Shown here one piece after another: positions 60,056-64,000 of a stretch of DNA of 64,000 nucleotides. The position numbers and the translations under genes are program-made. The stretch spans positions 36,116,297-36,180,296 of the forward strand of contig OZ022576.1 in NCBI GenBank assembly GCA_963669155.1, read 5' to 3'. The first letter of the stretch is position 1. Each line of letters opens with the position of its first letter. The notes beneath the pieces were generated by a model. That model saw nothing but the letters and a program-made list of their open reading frames with translations, ran no database searches and had not been told where the DNA came from. The DNA is from Arbacia lixula (taxonomy: Eukaryota > Echinodermata > Echinoidea > Arbacioida > Arbaciidae).

Positions 60056-63000
60056 AAATACTGTATGCGATTTATCGTGTAGCCATGTTACACTAATACC
60101 TATAGCCAACAATGGCTTTTGAAATGGCATTAAAGTATTTACAGAGACAAAGTTAATATTTTAGCTACGTGCATTCAGGTGCAACAGACTAAACCCATAA
60201 TTAAGCGTATTGATCTCAGTGTTTAGTTCGTCCGCTAAGTAGTAATAGCACTTTGGATGGGGTTAGACCAGTGTCTTCATCATCGATTGGTGTCTCTACA
60301 GTATCATTCATTGACAAAGTAACAACTGTAAACAACTACAGCTTCAGAAAAGCACTATTCAGTGACATCGGAATGAGTGCTTAAAAATTAGACCAAAAAT
60401 GACATATAATACCGGAAGGGTTGAACACAAAATAACATTGAATACTACACTGTCCTATGACTCGGAGGCGGCCTCCCCCTCTCTCCTCTCCTCCTCTCCC
60501 TCCGTGAGTGTGTGGGAGTCTTCGTTGACATACGATGTCAAACAATATGTACAACTGATATGCTGTAGTCACTTTGTACAAGCAAGCACGCCGAAGAGGG
60601 TTCACCATACCGCGGTTATGTCAACCATTGCAATTAGTGATTAATTCATTCTATTTCCAAAGAATATCATCAATACTCCTCTCGTGTCTCAGAAATGCCA
60701 GTTTATATTTGTATTTATTTGTTGAAAGGCTGCAAGTTATTTTCGTAAATTTTTGCCGAGGTTGATGTTGAGTTAAAGCCCCAAACGTCCTTATGCATGT
60801 GATGCGTTCATGACCTCCAGTATGGCGGGTACGCGGTGTCCACCCGGTGCAGCCTACATGTTATCGACATGGATAACACAATATATTAACCCTCCTTTCG
60901 TCAGACAGAATCGTGTATGATACAATTTGCATGTATTACTTTTGCAAAAAATGCATCAATTCCGCATAAAGAGTTAACAATACACGCTAGTAAAAGTCGG
61001 GTTTTACATAAACCAGGGAGGTATCCCTTACACCTCCCTGCATTAACACTCCGATTTTGTTCAAGTCTATGGAGAATCCATATCAGTTAAACACTGTATT
61101 TGTCATTTTAGCACCGAGGTGCAGACTGAGTGAAAACAATAAATGCTTTTATATTCAACATAGTCACGTTAAACTGTTTAATCATCCTCGTCTGTGTTTT
61201 TATTTCTCATTGAAAAGGGAGCGTTCATGTTTAACGACATGTATGATACTTGTATTCGTCAATAGCACTCGTCTCAATACTAGAGTTAATGTAGTGTATT
61301 CAGGTATAATGTTGGGAGAGTTATCAAGAAAACTGAACTCGCAAAGCATGTTACATTTCATGATAAATGATTTTAACTGGCTAACTGGTCGACGATTGCT
61401 TGATAAATTTGATCACTAATGGGGTAATTGATCGGTTCGCTGGGTAGGTAGTTGCTATGAGGAGTCTTTCTTCATTTCAAAACTAGGACACGCAATCACA
61501 CAAATTTTATCTCCTTCTCTGCCAGACTCCATACTGTCCTACAGGAATGCCGTGTTTTACTGGTGTTAACATGTCTCAATGGCGTATAGCCTGAATTAAA
61601 CCTGTAATCGTGTCCCAGATGTAATCAATATTTGATATCATTCGTTTGCATGTCATTGGTTAAAAACAAAATGGGACAGAAACACATCCAGAGTTATATA
61701 ACTTGAGATTGTCATTCCGGTTGTACACGTCCTTCAAATGAAAACTGCAGTAGTACACTGGAAACCGGTCCCTGACATGTACATGAGTGATATCCATACA
61801 CCCTTTCTTTCTTACCCGGTGTGTGCCCAAACAAGAGTTTAACTGGGCAAAACACACTAGTGAAGATACATGACAAATACATATGTTTTGGGCTGCGCAA
61901 TTATCATGTGTTGGTTTACCTAAAGAAACCCAAAAGTACGCATATAATGGGTTGTTGATACACCCCGCGGTAGCAAATTCACCCCAATCTTCATCCGGAA
62001 TGGGTGTAACTTCAGATCTACATTATATAAATACTTCTTGCATGAAAAATCAGAACCATTAAGTTCAATCAGGGATGTGTTGTGGAAGGATATGAAGCAA
62101 CTTTCTTCCTTTGAACCCATGTGCCAAGCCGCTGAAAAGTTATGTGTTCTCAACAGGTGCTGTTCAGGTGTTTGAGCAATTATGAACATGATTGTGTGGC
62201 AACGGCTTCTCAGAGAGAACAAAAGAAATGTACAGTCTCATTTCGCTTGTCCCGTTCTGTCAATGGCATTAATACTTCCATGAGCATAACAGGTATCAGC
62301 AAACACAAATAAACAAGTTTTTCAAGTGAAATATCTATGTTTCACGCAAACACACACAAACGCCGTTAATGATAATACACAGCTTAATATATCATTTTGA
62401 GAGTGGTTGAATCCCCCAAATGCACAAATTGTCGGAAAGTGAAGAAATTTGTCGATTTTGTAAGTAATACAAATAGCTTATATGTCCGATTTTTAATGAT
62501 TCCTCAATACTTATCGAAACAAAAGCAGAGTATTAGGATCTATCATTATCTGCCGTTAACTTCCTTATAGTTTGCAAACGAATTTGTCAAAAACAAAACG
62601 TTTACAGATAAATGGGAAATTAAAGAAATTTCTGTTCAAGTTGACATCAGCTAAATGTCGGCTCGGCACATGGAACATCAAAGCATTGTCATGATTATGG
62701 AATGCTTTTGACATTCATGAGCACGCTTTAGAACACATACAGATGTTTGAATATATTATGCTTGGGTTTCTACTCCTTCGTAACACCTCCCTGGTTCAAT
62801 GACGAAGCGGGAGCACTTTTCACGGAGTTCGCTCAACCATGCCGGTGGCCAAACAAAAGTTTCATAAGCCAAGAATGCGAGCTTTTCATATCCGCTATTA
62901 TGTGTTATTTCTATCTGCGTACGAGTGAGGCGTGTGTTTATCATATGTGTATCATATTAGGTACCATACTGTCCCTTCTGTATGATACAACCACTCCTTT

Positions 63001-63233
63001 TCACAATAGACCCGCCTAGTCGACCATCTCGGCTATCTAAGGCGTACCGAGTTTGTTAGCTTCACATCACTTATTGAGTGGTGGTTCTAAGAAGCGCCTT
63101 AGGAAGCCTGGAGCGTCCCAGAACCAACATCAAGAAGACGAGGATTTACTCTCTTGCAGAGAGGGATTGAAGACACAATTATCGGGATATCTAGCTTTAT
63201 ACATATATATACAAATTATTCGCGGGATCAACA
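60056..63233. other. Intergenic region upstream of the reeler-domain gene; no gene seen
   Basis: Open frames (for example 61057-61419) show no known motif. A short hairpin ACCAGGGAGGTATCCCTTAC / CACCTCCCTG lies at about 61012-61041. Confidence 0.45.
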
Positions 63234-63465
63234 ATGGCGTTAAGGGAGTTGTACTCCGTTGTGCTTGTCACCATCGTGTGCTTGTTGTTCTTGGGCGTGC
63301 AGGGTTATCCCACTGGTGCACCTGATGATGCCTGTGCGTCGCTCATCCCGCAGCATTTCGACAACCAGAGCAACATCATCCATCCCCCCAGGCAAGACGT
63401 CCTGTCTCCCTTTGTCATCTTCCTGGGCTCACAATCTACATATGATGTGGGCTCGCCCATTACAG
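63234..63465 (+). CDS. First coding exon of a reeler-domain protein (ferric-chelate reductase 1-like), partial
   Basis: ATG at 63234 opens 77 codons and one base, ending at the donor GTAGCT (63466). Residues 1-24 form a signal peptide (hydrophobic VVLVTIVCLLFLGV, small residue before the likely cleavage at VQG-YP). The mature start GYPTGAPDDACASLIPQH is a typical reeler-domain opening, and the frame continues through IHPPRQDVLSPFVI to YDVGSPITG. In FRRS1-type proteins the reeler domain is followed by DOMON and cytochrome b561 domains; those exons would lie beyond the window. Short secreted reeler proteins of innate defence start the same way, so the final identity is open. Confidence 0.75.
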
Positions 63466-63735
63466 GTAGCTGCTCTACACGGTTCTCTATTCAGTCTTCA
63501 AAACCAGTAGATTCTACAACAGTGCTTTCCCTTATTTTCTTCGTATGTTCAATGAATATTATGCTTTTCGGGGTGTATAATTCAAATCTTTAATCAAAAC
63601 ATTGTTTCGATAATTTCAACACGGTCACCCATCATTTTCTGATCGTTCTCACGTATCATTTAATGTGTTTGAATGTGGCATGTTTGATTTGTACTAGTAT
63701 CTTATCTATCTACGTTATTGCGATTCAAATACATC

Positions 63736-63893
63736 TTAAAGGGATAGTTCACCCTGAAGATAATTTGTTTCATTCAAAAACGTAATATGAAAGAAGTGAA
63801 GGTTTGAAGAAAATCCGTCAAAGGATAAAAAAAGTTATTATATAAAAAAAAAACAATTTTGTGACGTCACGTGTGAGGTGCTCTCTCATATGT
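63736..63893. mobile_element. MITE family A, copy 3 (left half)
   Basis: TTAAAGGGATAGTTCACCCT, then AAAATCCGTCAAAGGATAA and GTGACGTCACGTGTGAGGTG match copies 1 and 2. It passes directly into a GAA repeat. Located in the first intron of the reeler gene. Confidence 0.85.
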
Positions 63894-64000
63894 TGAAGAA
63901 GAAGAAGAAGAAGAAGAAGAAGAAGAAGGAGAAGAAGAAAAAGAAAGAGAAGAAAAAGAAAGAGAAGAAGAAAAAGAAGAAGAAGAAGAAGAAGAAGAAG
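63894..64000. repeat. (GAA)n polypurine microsatellite, runs off the window
   Basis: GAA/AAG trinucleotide repeats with AAGAAAGAG interruptions, reaching the last base. Confidence 0.95.

Noticed and set aside
61057..61419. 120-codon open frame as a gene
   Set aside because: No recognisable motif, AT-biased codons and no splice or poly(A) support.
62747..63019. 90-codon frame upstream of the reeler gene
   Set aside because: No family resemblance; open frame of this length is expected by chance.

Overview
The window is nuclear DNA of an animal. Genes are split into many short, GC-richer exons with GT-AG introns, and the space between them is AT-rich and full of LINE fragments, small inverted-repeat transposons and microsatellites. 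The repeat style and the closest protein families point to a marine invertebrate deuterostome, most likely an echinoderm such as a sea urchin. This is inference; no species-diagnostic sequence was identified.

The main gene (7306-46094, + strand) is a complete sulfonylurea-receptor-type ABC transporter of the ABCC8/ABCC9 (SUR) class. I could join 33 exons, all in consistent phase, into a 1583-codon frame that ends in a normal stop. It has TMD0, L0 linker, TMD1, NBD1, TMD2 and NBD2. One intron (after exon 25) appears to start with GC instead of GT. NBD1 has Asp where a catalytic Glu is expected, while NBD2 is canonical, as in vertebrate SURs and MRPs.

The first intron of this gene is about 12.5 kb, and nearly all of it (7827-19347) looks like one giant DNA element. 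The two ends are inverted copies of CCCTTATGGAA, each followed inward by about 1 kb of arrays built on the palindromic words CCACASTGTGG and CACATAGT/ACTATGTG. Inside lies a complete five-exon, 270-residue gene (9251-13964) with a BEN DNA-binding domain, on the same strand as the host gene. No recognisable transposase was seen. A 500-bp palindrome, a 393-bp palindrome, several MITEs and a diverged tandem duplication also lie inside. This is the most unusual part of the window.

Upstream (1-7300) there are LINE fragments, a nested insertion (MITE within MITE within LINE), minisatellites and one possible terminal exon of a membrane protein. Downstream (46100-63200) there is an intact 977-residue LINE ORF on the minus strand, several broken LINE copies (one RTE-like), repeated MITE families, a 640-bp CT-rich tract and a possible orphan exon. 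At the right edge the first coding exon of a reeler-domain protein (ferric-chelate-reductase-1-like) starts at 63234 and runs out of the window.
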